NCBI GenBank assembly: GCA_047600805.1
Contig: JASGKG010000001.1
Coordinates: 3,224,001-3,288,000, forward strand
DNA length: 64,000 nt
Source of the DNA: JADKHC01 sp047600805
GTDB lineage: Bacteria > Verrucomicrobiota > Verrucomicrobiia > Opitutales > Opitutaceae
Direction of reading: 5' to 3'
Every line of letters starts with the position of its first letter. Positions within the stretch are counted from its first letter, which is position 1. Below the pieces are notes generated by a model. The model worked only from the letters and a program-made list of their open reading frames with translations, searched no databases and was not told the DNA's origin. Positions 8,638 through 16,716 of the stretch are shown piece after piece. A program made the position numbers and the translations under genes.

Positions 8638-9411
8638 ATGCTCCTCTGTATCGATATTGGCAATACCTCCACTCACTACGGCGTGGTGGGCCCCCAAGGC
8701 GCGCTTTTCATGCGGCACATTTCCACCAAGCGCATCGACGATCCGGTCGAAGGCATGGGTCCCGAGTGTGAAAAGATTCTTGCGGCGGACTGCTCGATCA
8801 AGGGCGTCGCATTTTGCTCCGTGGTGCCGGACGCGAGCAAACGACTGCTCGGTGTTTTTGCCCGCGGCCTGCCCGTGCCCCATTTTCAGCTCACTCATGA
8901 AAAAAAACTTGGTGTGCCCATCACGTATCCACGCCCATCGGAGATCGGCCAAGACCGCCTTGCCAACGCTGCCGGTGCCAAAGCTCTCGTCGGCACACCC
9001 ACCATCGTGATCGACATGGGCACAGCTGTCACTTTCGACATCGTCACGGAAAACCTCGGCTACGAAGGCGGCATCATCGCACCGGGAGTCGAAGTGATGC
9101 GCCGCTACCTGCACGAGCAGACCGCCCTTTTGCCGGAACTCGACGAGAGCATCGATGTTCCCCGAACCATCGGCAAATCGACCATGGAAGCCATGCGCAT
9201 CGGCACGGTAATCGGCTTCGGCGGCATGATCCAGGCGCTGCTCGATGCCGTTACAAAAGAGCTCACCGAGCGCGGGGAAAAACCTCCTCACATCCTGACC
9301 ACCGGCGGCAGTGCCGCTTTGCTCGAAAAAATTTTAAGCACCCCACACCGCGTCGTGCCCGACATCACCTTGTACGGGCTCGCCGCGGCATGGGAGCTAA
9401 ATCAAAAATAG
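8638..9411 (+). CDS. coaX: Type III pantothenate kinase
   Basis: A 257-residue kinase that phosphorylates pantothenate in the first step of coenzyme A synthesis. It has the ASKHA-fold signature IDIGNTSTHYGVV at residues 5-17, the pantothenate-site motif GQDRLANAAGAKAL, and the phosphate loop DMGTAVTFDIV followed by GGIIAPGVEVM. Length and motif order fit the family. The start lies 8 bases after birA, so it is the last gene of the nadC-birA-coaX run. A 5-bp stem (9422-9426 with 9432-9436) lies between it and the convergent transporter gene but lacks a T tract. Confidence 0.95.
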   Translation: MLLCIDIGNTSTHYGVVGPQGALFMRHISTKRIDDPVEGMGPECEKILAADCSIKGVAFCSVVPDASKRLLGVFARGLPVPHFQLTHEKKLGVPITYPRPSEIGQDRLANAAGAKALVGTPTIVIDMGTAVTFDIVTENLGYEGGIIAPGVEVMRRYLHEQTALLPELDESIDVPRTIGKSTMEAMRIGTVIGFGGMIQALLDAVTKELTERGEKPPHILTTGGSAALLEKILSTPHRVVPDITLYGLAAAWELNQK

Positions 9412-9472
9412 GAAAAATTGCCGCGGATAAGCCGCGCCTTCCCTTAGCCAAAAACCGCCGAGTTGGCCTCCG

Positions 9473-11050
9473 CTAAACTTTGCCGCGCCGCGCCTCCAGT
9501 TGCTGGCGAATTTCCGCCATTTTCTCCTGTGTCAGCGGGTATTTCGCCAACGCGATCAGCGCGACGATCATGCCGACGACAGGAATCGCCGCGAGCAGCA
9601 GGCGAATCATGAACAGCGTGTGTTCACTTTGGTTGCCTTCCAGTTTCGAATCGTAGCCAACCCATTCCAAAATAAAGAATGAACAACCGGCTCCTAGAGC
9701 CATTCCAACCTTGGAAATCCAGGAGACGCAGGCAGAAAAAGAACCTTCGCGCCGGCGGCCGGTCTGAAGCTCGTCGTAATCGACCACGTCGGCCAAGAGT
9801 GAATAAAACAGCATCCAGAAGCCGGCGCCGGTAAAGGCCGTGAACCCGCAAGTGAGAAGCTGAAGCCAGCGGTGATTAGGATCGTACAACCACCAAGTAC
9901 CGATAAAACCGCAAACCGCGGCTGAAAACACGACCGCCATCGTAAGATTTTTTCCTGCACGGCGAGCGATAAAGCCAAACGTACGGATGCCGGCGAGTCC
10001 GAAGACAAGCCCGGAAAGGCCCATCAGGAAGTTCCAGCCGTTGCCCTCGGTCACGCGCCCGCGGCATACATAATAAACGGTCGCCGCATAACCCAAGGTA
10101 CCAACCATGCTCGTCCCGAGATTATAGGCGAGGTTCATCACCACTTGTGACTGGAACGGCTTACACTGCAGCGTCTGCCAGAGCGTTTCCTTGATCGAGA
10201 TCTTTTCCTGCTGCTTCTCGACGACGAGCTTGTTGTAATATCGCTCCCTAACCAACGCGACACAGGCAAGTCCAGCAACGATCACGCCAACACCCGCGAT
10301 CGAGCAAAACACGAGACTGCCCACCAAAATATTGGGTTTACCCTCAGCCAGATTACTCCACTCGCTCGGCAGAGTGAACAATAGTTGTTTGAGCCGCGCG
10401 AAGACCGCCATCGGCACCTGTGGCACTCGCTCCAGCACGTTTTGATGAGTTGCTCCTTCCCAAAGGGTCAGCGTGAAAAACTGACCGGCGAAAAACAGAC
10501 CGACCTCGGGAATTTTCTGAATCGCGTATTTGTACGAAAACACGCTCGTGCGCTCGTGATAATCCGGCGTGAGCTCATTGCCCAAGCTGACCCACGGCAT
10601 GTTGAAACAGCTAACAATCGGCAGATACAAAGCCGACGAGCCGATCATATACCAAAAATAGTTGGAAATTTCCTTTCCGAAAATGTGCGTCGAGCCCCAT
10701 CCGCCGGGCACTGCGACCAGAAACGGCAACCCGATACCGGCGAGAATGGCGCCGACGAACATGAACGGCCGGCGACGTCCCCACCGTGAGCGGGTGTTAT
10801 CAGAAATCCAACCAAACACAGGATCCGAAACCGCGTCGATAAAGCGATTCACCAGCAGTGCGACTCCGATCAACCAAGACGGTACGTTCAACGCCATGCC
10901 GAACACCATGAAAGCGATATTCGGGTAGAGCCAGTGGCCCCACATATCGATGAAGGTGCCGAGACCGTAGCCGACCTTTTGGGAAACGGGAACTTTGTCG
11001 CTAGGATTTTGCTGCGAAGCAGCGTGGGGAGAAGCAGCCAAGTCCGACAT
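9473..11050 (-). CDS. GPH-family (MelB-type) sugar:cation symporter
   Basis: A 525-residue polytopic membrane protein with about 12 hydrophobic segments. The motif DAVSDPVFGWISDNTRSRWGRRRPFM near residue 70-95 is diagnostic of the glycoside-pentoside-hexuronide:cation symporters of the major facilitator superfamily. A long soluble loop with basic and Glu-rich residues (KQQEKISIKETLW) separates the two six-helix halves, as is usual. Substrates in this family are oligosaccharides, pentosides or hexuronides; nothing here fixes which. There is no adjacent glycoside hydrolase; the nearest is GH28 at 40276. It is transcribed alone and diverges from the ABC operon across a 266-base spacer. Confidence 0.9.
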   Translation of the reverse strand: MSDLAASPHAASQQNPSDKVPVSQKVGYGLGTFIDMWGHWLYPNIAFMVFGMALNVPSWLIGVALLVNRFIDAVSDPVFGWISDNTRSRWGRRRPFMFVGAILAGIGLPFLVAVPGGWGSTHIFGKEISNYFWYMIGSSALYLPIVSCFNMPWVSLGNELTPDYHERTSVFSYKYAIQKIPEVGLFFAGQFFTLTLWEGATHQNVLERVPQVPMAVFARLKQLLFTLPSEWSNLAEGKPNILVGSLVFCSIAGVGVIVAGLACVALVRERYYNKLVVEKQQEKISIKETLWQTLQCKPFQSQVVMNLAYNLGTSMVGTLGYAATVYYVCRGRVTEGNGWNFLMGLSGLVFGLAGIRTFGFIARRAGKNLTMAVVFSAAVCGFIGTWWLYDPNHRWLQLLTCGFTAFTGAGFWMLFYSLLADVVDYDELQTGRRREGSFSACVSWISKVGMALGAGCSFFILEWVGYDSKLEGNQSEHTLFMIRLLLAAIPVVGMIVALIALAKYPLTQEKMAEIRQQLEARRGKV

Positions 11051-11316
11051 GCGGAAGCAGGATTTCGGGGTTCGAAGGGGTGATTTTGCGTTAAATTAGC
11101 CTTCACGGGGGCGTGTGCAATGCCTAAATCGCGGAACGCACACAAAAGGAGGGAACCGTCCGACTCACCGGCGTTGTCGTTAATTTTCCAACAACCTCAC
11201 CGAGCATTCGCTGTCTACTCCCGCAGCACGTTTTCGCGCGACGCATTCTATGGCTTGCACGCTCCGCTGTCCGTGCTTTCCATTCACGTAAATTAGTGTG
11301 CAGTAATAAGCACTCC
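11051..11316. other. Divergent intergenic region between the GPH symporter and the ABC operon
   Basis: This 266-base spacer should carry promoters for both directions. I see no convincing -35/-10 pair. One short inverted repeat, GTGTGC near 11113 and GCACAC near 11138, might be part of an operator, but six bases with a 19-base spacer occur easily by chance. No open frame here looks coding. Confidence 0.4.
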
Positions 11317-12315
11317 ATGCCCGAAGAAGTCACGCCGTCTCCAGCGATCGAAGTCAAAAACCTCGTCAAATCTTACGCCGGTGTTCCCGCCGTCAGCGAC
11401 GTCAGCTTCACCGTGCAGCGTGGCGAGATCATTGGTTTCCTCGGACCGAATGGCGCCGGCAAAAGCACGACCATGCGCATTCTCACGGGCTTTCTTCCAG
11501 CGACTTCGGGCACCGTGAATCTCTGCGGCGTGCCCGTGGCCACCGAGGCCGACGCGGTCAAAAAGCTGATCGGCTACATGCCCGAGAACAATCCGCTGCC
11601 CGAGGACATGCGCGTTTCTGAATATCTTCACTATCGCGGACGCTTGAAAGAAATCCCGCGTCGCAAATTGAGCGCTCGCATCGACGAAGTGCTCGAGCTT
11701 TGCGACCTGAAACGCGTTCGGCACCGGATTCTCGGGAAACTTTCAAAGGGAAATCGCCAGCGCGTCGGCATCGCCGAAGCCGTTCTCGCCGAGCCGCCGG
11801 TCATCATCATGGACGAGCCGACCATCGGCCTCGATCCGCATCAGATCATCAAAGTGCGCGACCTGATTTCGAGTCTGCGCGGCCGCATGACCGTGCTCAT
11901 CTCAAGCCACATCCTGCCCGAAATCGAAGTGACCTGCGACCGCGTGATCATCATCAATCAGGGTCGTATCGTCGCGAGCGGAACACCGAACGAGCTGAGG
12001 CGCGACATCATCGGACATTCGATATACCAATTGGAACTCGCCGGCGACGTGACAGACCTCTCGACGCTTTTGAGCCGCGTCGACCCAACGCTTACCATTT
12101 CGAAACAAAGCGAACCGGACGCCACCGGCTTCCGCACATTGCACATCACCACGCGGCGCGAAGACAGCATTGGAGAAGATCTCTTGCGCGAGCTTCTGAA
12201 GGAAAATCGCTACCGTGTGCGCAGCTTGGCTCGGGAGAACCCGTCGCTCGAAGACGTATTTCTCGCGGCAACGCGCCGGACATGGGAAATGGTCGACGCT
12301 CCTGCAAAACGTTAA
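11317..12315 (+). CDS. ABC transporter ATP-binding protein (GldA-like)
   Basis: A 332-residue ATPase; I use the ATG at 11317 rather than an in-frame GTG 21 bases upstream. Walker A GPNGAGKST, the ABC signature as LSKGNRQRVGIAEA, Walker B VIIMDEPTIGLDP and the switch histidine in LISSHIL are all intact. The C-terminal ~90 residues form the accessory domain typical of GldA/CcmA-like exporters. It is the first gene of a five-gene plus-strand run; the next gene's start lies 34 bases after its stop and encodes its membrane partner. The run resembles the Gld ABC set of Bacteroidota, which there acts in gliding; in Verrucomicrobiota the cargo and role are unknown. Confidence 0.92.
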   Translation: MPEEVTPSPAIEVKNLVKSYAGVPAVSDVSFTVQRGEIIGFLGPNGAGKSTTMRILTGFLPATSGTVNLCGVPVATEADAVKKLIGYMPENNPLPEDMRVSEYLHYRGRLKEIPRRKLSARIDEVLELCDLKRVRHRILGKLSKGNRQRVGIAEAVLAEPPVIIMDEPTIGLDPHQIIKVRDLISSLRGRMTVLISSHILPEIEVTCDRVIIINQGRIVASGTPNELRRDIIGHSIYQLELAGDVTDLSTLLSRVDPTLTISKQSEPDATGFRTLHITTRREDSIGEDLLRELLKENRYRVRSLARENPSLEDVFLAATRRTWEMVDAPAKR

Positions 12316-12349
12316 GGCACTCGCATCGTTTTCTCAGCCACTTCCACTC

Positions 12350-13105
12350 GTGAAACATTTTCTCACCATTCTCAGCCACGAGATCCGAATGTTATTGGTG
12401 AATCCCATCACCTACATCGTCGCAGCCATTTTTCTGCTGATCATGGGCTTCATCTTCACGTCCATGATGGATTATTACGCGACCGCCGCGCAGGAGACGA
12501 CACCGGCCGTCGTTTTCTTCCAGTTTTTTTGGGTGCCAGTGTTGTTTATGGTCCCGCTCCTCACGATGAAGAGCCTGGCCGAAGAACGGCGCCTCGGCAC
12601 ACTCGAGACCTTGCTCACCACGCCCGTCAGCACCACTGAAGTTGTTTTGGGAAAATATTTCGCAGCGTACGCGCTCTACATTTCGCTCTGGGCGAGCACA
12701 GGCGGGCTTTTCTACATCCTGCACCGGTTCACGCCGGGCGGAAAGTTTCTCGACGTAGGACCGCTGGTCGGCGGCTACATCTTCGTTACAATTTCAGGCC
12801 TCATGTTCGTGGCGGTCGGAATCTTCGCGAGTGCGCTTTGCCGCAACCAAGCCGCTGCAGGAATCATCAGCCTGGCCCTCCTGTTCGGCCTCATCGTCGG
12901 AACCAAAAACATCACCGACATCCAACTCGATCCTACCCTGCAGCCGATCAAAAAGGCATTCGAGTACGTACAAGTTTTCCAGCACCTCTCGGATTTTAGC
13001 CATGGCGTGGTCGATCTTCGCCAGGTGCTCTTCTATTTAAGCGGGGCCGTGTTGATGCTGATTTTCAGCATCTTCACTGTCGAAGTGAAATTGCTGCACA
13101 GCTGA
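12350..13105 (+). CDS. ABC transporter permease (GldF-like)
   Basis: A 251-residue membrane protein with about six hydrophobic helices, starting at a GTG at 12350 (VKHFLTILSHEIRMLLVNP). An upstream extension exists but overlaps the ATPase gene in another frame and does not read as protein. The segment SLAEERRLGTLETLLTTPVSTTEVVLGKY is characteristic of ABC-2 type permeases such as GldF/NosY, where it forms the coupling helix region. It is 4 bases from the GldG-like gene. With the preceding ATPase it should form the inner-membrane transporter core. Confidence 0.88.
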   Translation: MKHFLTILSHEIRMLLVNPITYIVAAIFLLIMGFIFTSMMDYYATAAQETTPAVVFFQFFWVPVLFMVPLLTMKSLAEERRLGTLETLLTTPVSTTEVVLGKYFAAYALYISLWASTGGLFYILHRFTPGGKFLDVGPLVGGYIFVTISGLMFVAVGIFASALCRNQAAAGIISLALLFGLIVGTKNITDIQLDPTLQPIKKAFEYVQVFQHLSDFSHGVVDLRQVLFYLSGAVLMLIFSIFTVEVKLLHS

Positions 13106-13109
13106 AGCC

Positions 13110-14636
13110 ATGAACATCATCAAAAGCTTCCGGGCAGCACGCTGGATCCGCACGACCAATCTCGTCCTGCAGGCGATCCTTTTCCTCACCTTCTTCATAG
13201 GGCTAAACTATGTGGCAGTCCACTACCCCGGCTCGCGCATCGACCTGAGCGGCTTGCGCAGCCATTCGCTTTCGCCCGAAACCATCGCCTATCTCAAGCG
13301 GCTCACCGAGCCCATCCATATCACGGTCACGCTTCGCAAAGGCGCCGAAGACGATGACTCGGACGAGGCCAAGGCGTTTCGCGACCTCACAAAGCTCCTG
13401 CGCGAGTACCAGTTTGCCACGGAGGGAAACCCCAAGGGGAAAGTGACTTTCGAGTGCATCGACGTCTACCAACGCAGCCGTGAAGCCAAAGAACTTGGCC
13501 TCGACGGTCCCGGCCCAACGTTGGTGCAATGCGGAGACCGGCGGCGATTCGTCGATTACGGAGAACTCTACAAGATCGAGAACAAGGAAAAGAAAGAGTT
13601 TCTCGGCGAGCAGCAGATCACCTCTGCGATCCTCAACGTTTCTGATCCCAAAAAGAAAAAAATCTATTTTCTCACCGGGCACGGCGGAAAGGATATCGAC
13701 AGCACAAACGGCGACCGCGGCCTTTCGGAACTCGCCACCAATCTGCGCATCCGGAACTTCGACGTGGCCACGCTCAACCTCGATAGAACCGGTGCGATCC
13801 CCGAGGACGCCACGGTAATCGTGTCCCCCGGCCAAACCAACCGCTACAGCCATACCGAAGAAGAGTTGTTGCGCCAGTACCTCACCAACAGCACATCCGA
13901 CCGTCCCGGCCGGCTGCTGCTCCTAATTCCGCCCGATCTGCCCCAAAACGCACAGCTAGAACCAACCGGTCTCGAAGATCTGCTGTTCGATTGGGGCCTC
14001 CGGGCAGACGATGTCCTCGTGCGCGACGTCGATCCCTCGAATATCAGCGATACACAGGACCTTATCCTTACCGCCTTTTCCGACAAGCATCCGATCACGC
14101 AACCTTTCATCAGCAACCAAATCAAGGTCCGCTTCGGAGCTTCACGCAGCATCAGCATCAATCCCATGCGGGCCGCGGACGAAAGTCTGTCGGCCGTGCG
14201 CTTGATCGGCACCGATTCAAAATTCGCCTGGGGTGAGATCGGTTATCGAAATCGCAACGCACCTTACCGTTACGACCTGGGCATCGATCTGCCTCCTTCG
14301 CGACTCGGCTTTGGTTTCGCCGCCGAACGCGTTTCACCGAAAGACAAGAATCTCGATTACACCGTGCGTGCGGGAAAACTGGTCGTCTACGGTTGCGACG
14401 ATTTTGTCTCTAACAATCGATTGGCTAATGACGGCAATCTCATGCTGATCATCTCGTCGATCAACTGGTTGGCGGGCGATAATGGCTCAACTAACATCCT
14501 GCCCCGCCCAATTTTGAAATATCAACTCACGCTCAGCCAAAAGGAACTTGAGCAACTGCGCTACAGCCTCCTTTTCGCTCTGCCTCTGGCGGCGACTCTT
14601 CTCGGCCTGATCGTCTACTGGACCCGCCGCCGTTAA
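13110..14636 (+). CDS. GldG-like ABC auxiliary membrane protein
   Basis: A 508-residue protein with a transmembrane helix near residues 20-40, a long extracytoplasmic region, and a C-terminal helix (residues ~485-503) followed by WTRRR. The region after the first helix reads YPGSRIDLSGLRSHSLSPETIAYLKRL, matching the ABC-type auxiliary (GldG) family in which the N-terminal part begins a thioredoxin-like ectodomain. The middle contains IYFLTGHGGKDID, another family segment. It follows the permease by 4 bases and precedes a DUF4340 protein. The domain probably binds or presents the cargo outside the membrane; the cargo is unknown. Confidence 0.85.
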   Translation: MNIIKSFRAARWIRTTNLVLQAILFLTFFIGLNYVAVHYPGSRIDLSGLRSHSLSPETIAYLKRLTEPIHITVTLRKGAEDDDSDEAKAFRDLTKLLREYQFATEGNPKGKVTFECIDVYQRSREAKELGLDGPGPTLVQCGDRRRFVDYGELYKIENKEKKEFLGEQQITSAILNVSDPKKKKIYFLTGHGGKDIDSTNGDRGLSELATNLRIRNFDVATLNLDRTGAIPEDATVIVSPGQTNRYSHTEEELLRQYLTNSTSDRPGRLLLLIPPDLPQNAQLEPTGLEDLLFDWGLRADDVLVRDVDPSNISDTQDLILTAFSDKHPITQPFISNQIKVRFGASRSISINPMRAADESLSAVRLIGTDSKFAWGEIGYRNRNAPYRYDLGIDLPPSRLGFGFAAERVSPKDKNLDYTVRAGKLVVYGCDDFVSNNRLANDGNLMLIISSINWLAGDNGSTNILPRPILKYQLTLSQKELEQLRYSLLFALPLAATLLGLIVYWTRRR

Positions 14637-14653
14637 CACGAGTACCCTTTATC

Positions 14654-16681
14654 ATGCGCACAAAAGTCACGTTGATTCTACTGCTGCTGAACGTAGCGCT
14701 GTTTTCGTTTATTCACTATTTCTTCGATAACAAACAGCCGCAGGAGTCCATCGGCATTCTGGGGCCGGAGACTTCGAACATTCAGCAGCTAGAAATCGTC
14801 GCAGCTGGCCACAATTCTATCAAAATCGAGCGTGGCAACGACGTGCCTTGGATGCTCACACAGCCGCTCCAATGGCCGGCTAACGAGTTCGCCGTCACCC
14901 GAATCATCAGCGAGCTCCAACAAATCCATTCGTACTCAAGCTTCACCGTAAAAGACTTCACCAAATCGGGTCAAACGCTCGCGGACATCGGCTTGGAGCA
15001 GCCACCCCTCACCCTGACTTTTTCGACGCAAAGCGGAAATTCAAAAAAGAGCGTCGTTCTCAAGGTGGGCAATCCCACCGCCGCCGGCAACCGGCTCTAC
15101 GTTCTTTCCCCGGATGGTGAGTGGATTCACGTCGTGAACCGCAGCCTTGCGGAGAGCCTCGCGCTTCGCCTTGAGGATCTGCGCTCCGACACGCTCTTCA
15201 CCATCCCCGTTTACGAAGTCCGCACTTTCAAGATTCAACCTGCCGCTTCGCCGGGCGCTCCGCCACCGAATCCAGTCAGCATCAACAACGACAACAACAG
15301 TCGTTGGATATTTACCTCGCCCTTCTCCAGCAGCGCGACGGTGCGCGCCAGCAACACGGCTACAAAACTCGCGATCGGCGGACTCCAGGGACTTCGCGTC
15401 AAGGAATTCCTCGAGCCGCGGAATGCCGACAACTCCCGCACAGGCCTCGGGAACCCACAGATGCAAATCACGCTCATCGGCAACAACCGGCGCGAGGCCA
15501 TTCTGATCGGCGATCAGGTCGAGTCCGCAGACGCACCATCCGCCAGCACCAAAACCAACAGCTCGAGTCCCGTTTCGCCGAGCCGGGATTATTACGCCAA
15601 AATGGAGGACAAGGCGCCGATCTTCAAAGTCGCGATCGAAGACAAACTTTTCGAAAAGCTGGACAATGCCCAAGAGGAGCTGCGCGACACGCACATCCTC
15701 GATTTTGAGCCGGCGAACGTCACGACGATCTCCCTTGCCGCGCCAAACGTTCCGCAGGTCACGCTGCAGCGGCTGGACCTGAGCACAACCGGAACCGGCG
15801 CCAGAGCAGCATGGCAAGTGGTTCGACACGGCGGCGACCGCGGGCCACAAACCTTCCCCGCCGACCGCGAACTGGTCGAGCGACTGCTGCAAAAGCTGAC
15901 GCAAGTGACCGCGGAAAAGTTCGTCGACGACAGCCCGACCGCCTCCGCTCTGGAGGATTTCGGCTTTAACCGCCCAATCCGCGAAATCGCCCTCTCCCTC
16001 GCACGCCCGCAGCCAGGCGGAACGCCGTCGGTCACGACACTGCAAATCGGCGCTTCAGCTGGCAGCGATCCCGTCACGTACGCCAAACTCCTTCTGCAAA
16101 ACTACGTCTACCGCGTATCCAATTCCATCCTACAAGACACTCCGGTTTCGGCCTTGAACTACCGCGATCGGACGATTCGCGAGCTTCCTGTAGGCGCTCA
16201 AATCACGGGACTAAAACTCACCGACACCGACAACAACGTTGTCCTCGACACGATTCTTCCGCTGCCAGACGCCAGCGCGAAGGACACCAACCTGACGCCA
16301 CAGCGTCGCGCCGCAATCGAAGCTCTCGCCAGCCAGCTCCGCACATTGAAAGCCAAAGCGTTTGTGAGTGATGAATTCAACAACACCTTCACCATCGGGA
16401 ATGAGCGGCGTCCGTGGAAATATCGGCTGGATGCCAGCATTTCTCTCGTGGGCGGCGCCGGGACTCAAAACAACGTATCGACTCTGTATTTTTCCGAAAG
16501 AATCGGGGGAACGACGCAGTACGCTGGCTCGCCGGAATATTCAGTCGTGTTCGAACCGGAACAGCCGCTGATTGAGACCCTTTTCACGCTAGTGATGGGA
16601 ACAAAAGATCCCGGACCGACGGTTCCCTCCGCCACTCCGCAGCCCGGCGAGACCACCACCAATCCGGCCACCGCGCCCTGA
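14654..16681 (+). CDS. DUF4340-type membrane-anchored protein
   Basis: A 675-residue protein with one N-terminal membrane anchor (residues 5-22) and a large ectodomain. The pattern LEIVAAGHNSIKIERGNDVPWMLTQP near the start is the repeated beta-structure of DUF4340 proteins, and it recurs in altered form near residues 200-230 and 340-370, so the ectodomain may contain two or three copies. The C-terminus is Pro/Thr-rich and disordered. DUF4340 genes commonly sit after GldG-like ABC genes, as here (17-base gap). It probably works with that transporter on the outer face of the inner membrane. No catalytic motif was seen. Confidence 0.82.
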   Translation: MRTKVTLILLLLNVALFSFIHYFFDNKQPQESIGILGPETSNIQQLEIVAAGHNSIKIERGNDVPWMLTQPLQWPANEFAVTRIISELQQIHSYSSFTVKDFTKSGQTLADIGLEQPPLTLTFSTQSGNSKKSVVLKVGNPTAAGNRLYVLSPDGEWIHVVNRSLAESLALRLEDLRSDTLFTIPVYEVRTFKIQPAASPGAPPPNPVSINNDNNSRWIFTSPFSSSATVRASNTATKLAIGGLQGLRVKEFLEPRNADNSRTGLGNPQMQITLIGNNRREAILIGDQVESADAPSASTKTNSSSPVSPSRDYYAKMEDKAPIFKVAIEDKLFEKLDNAQEELRDTHILDFEPANVTTISLAAPNVPQVTLQRLDLSTTGTGARAAWQVVRHGGDRGPQTFPADRELVERLLQKLTQVTAEKFVDDSPTASALEDFGFNRPIREIALSLARPQPGGTPSVTTLQIGASAGSDPVTYAKLLLQNYVYRVSNSILQDTPVSALNYRDRTIRELPVGAQITGLKLTDTDNNVVLDTILPLPDASAKDTNLTPQRRAAIEALASQLRTLKAKAFVSDEFNNTFTIGNERRPWKYRLDASISLVGGAGTQNNVSTLYFSERIGGTTQYAGSPEYSVVFEPEQPLIETLFTLVMGTKDPGPTVPSATPQPGETTTNPATAP

Positions 16682-16716
16682 TCATTCCGCCTCGCTGCTA
16701 CGACAGAGATAGTCCC

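Noticed and set aside
15041..16045. A 334-codon open frame on the minus strand
   Set aside because: It is antisense to the DUF4340 gene, which continues a co-directional operon.
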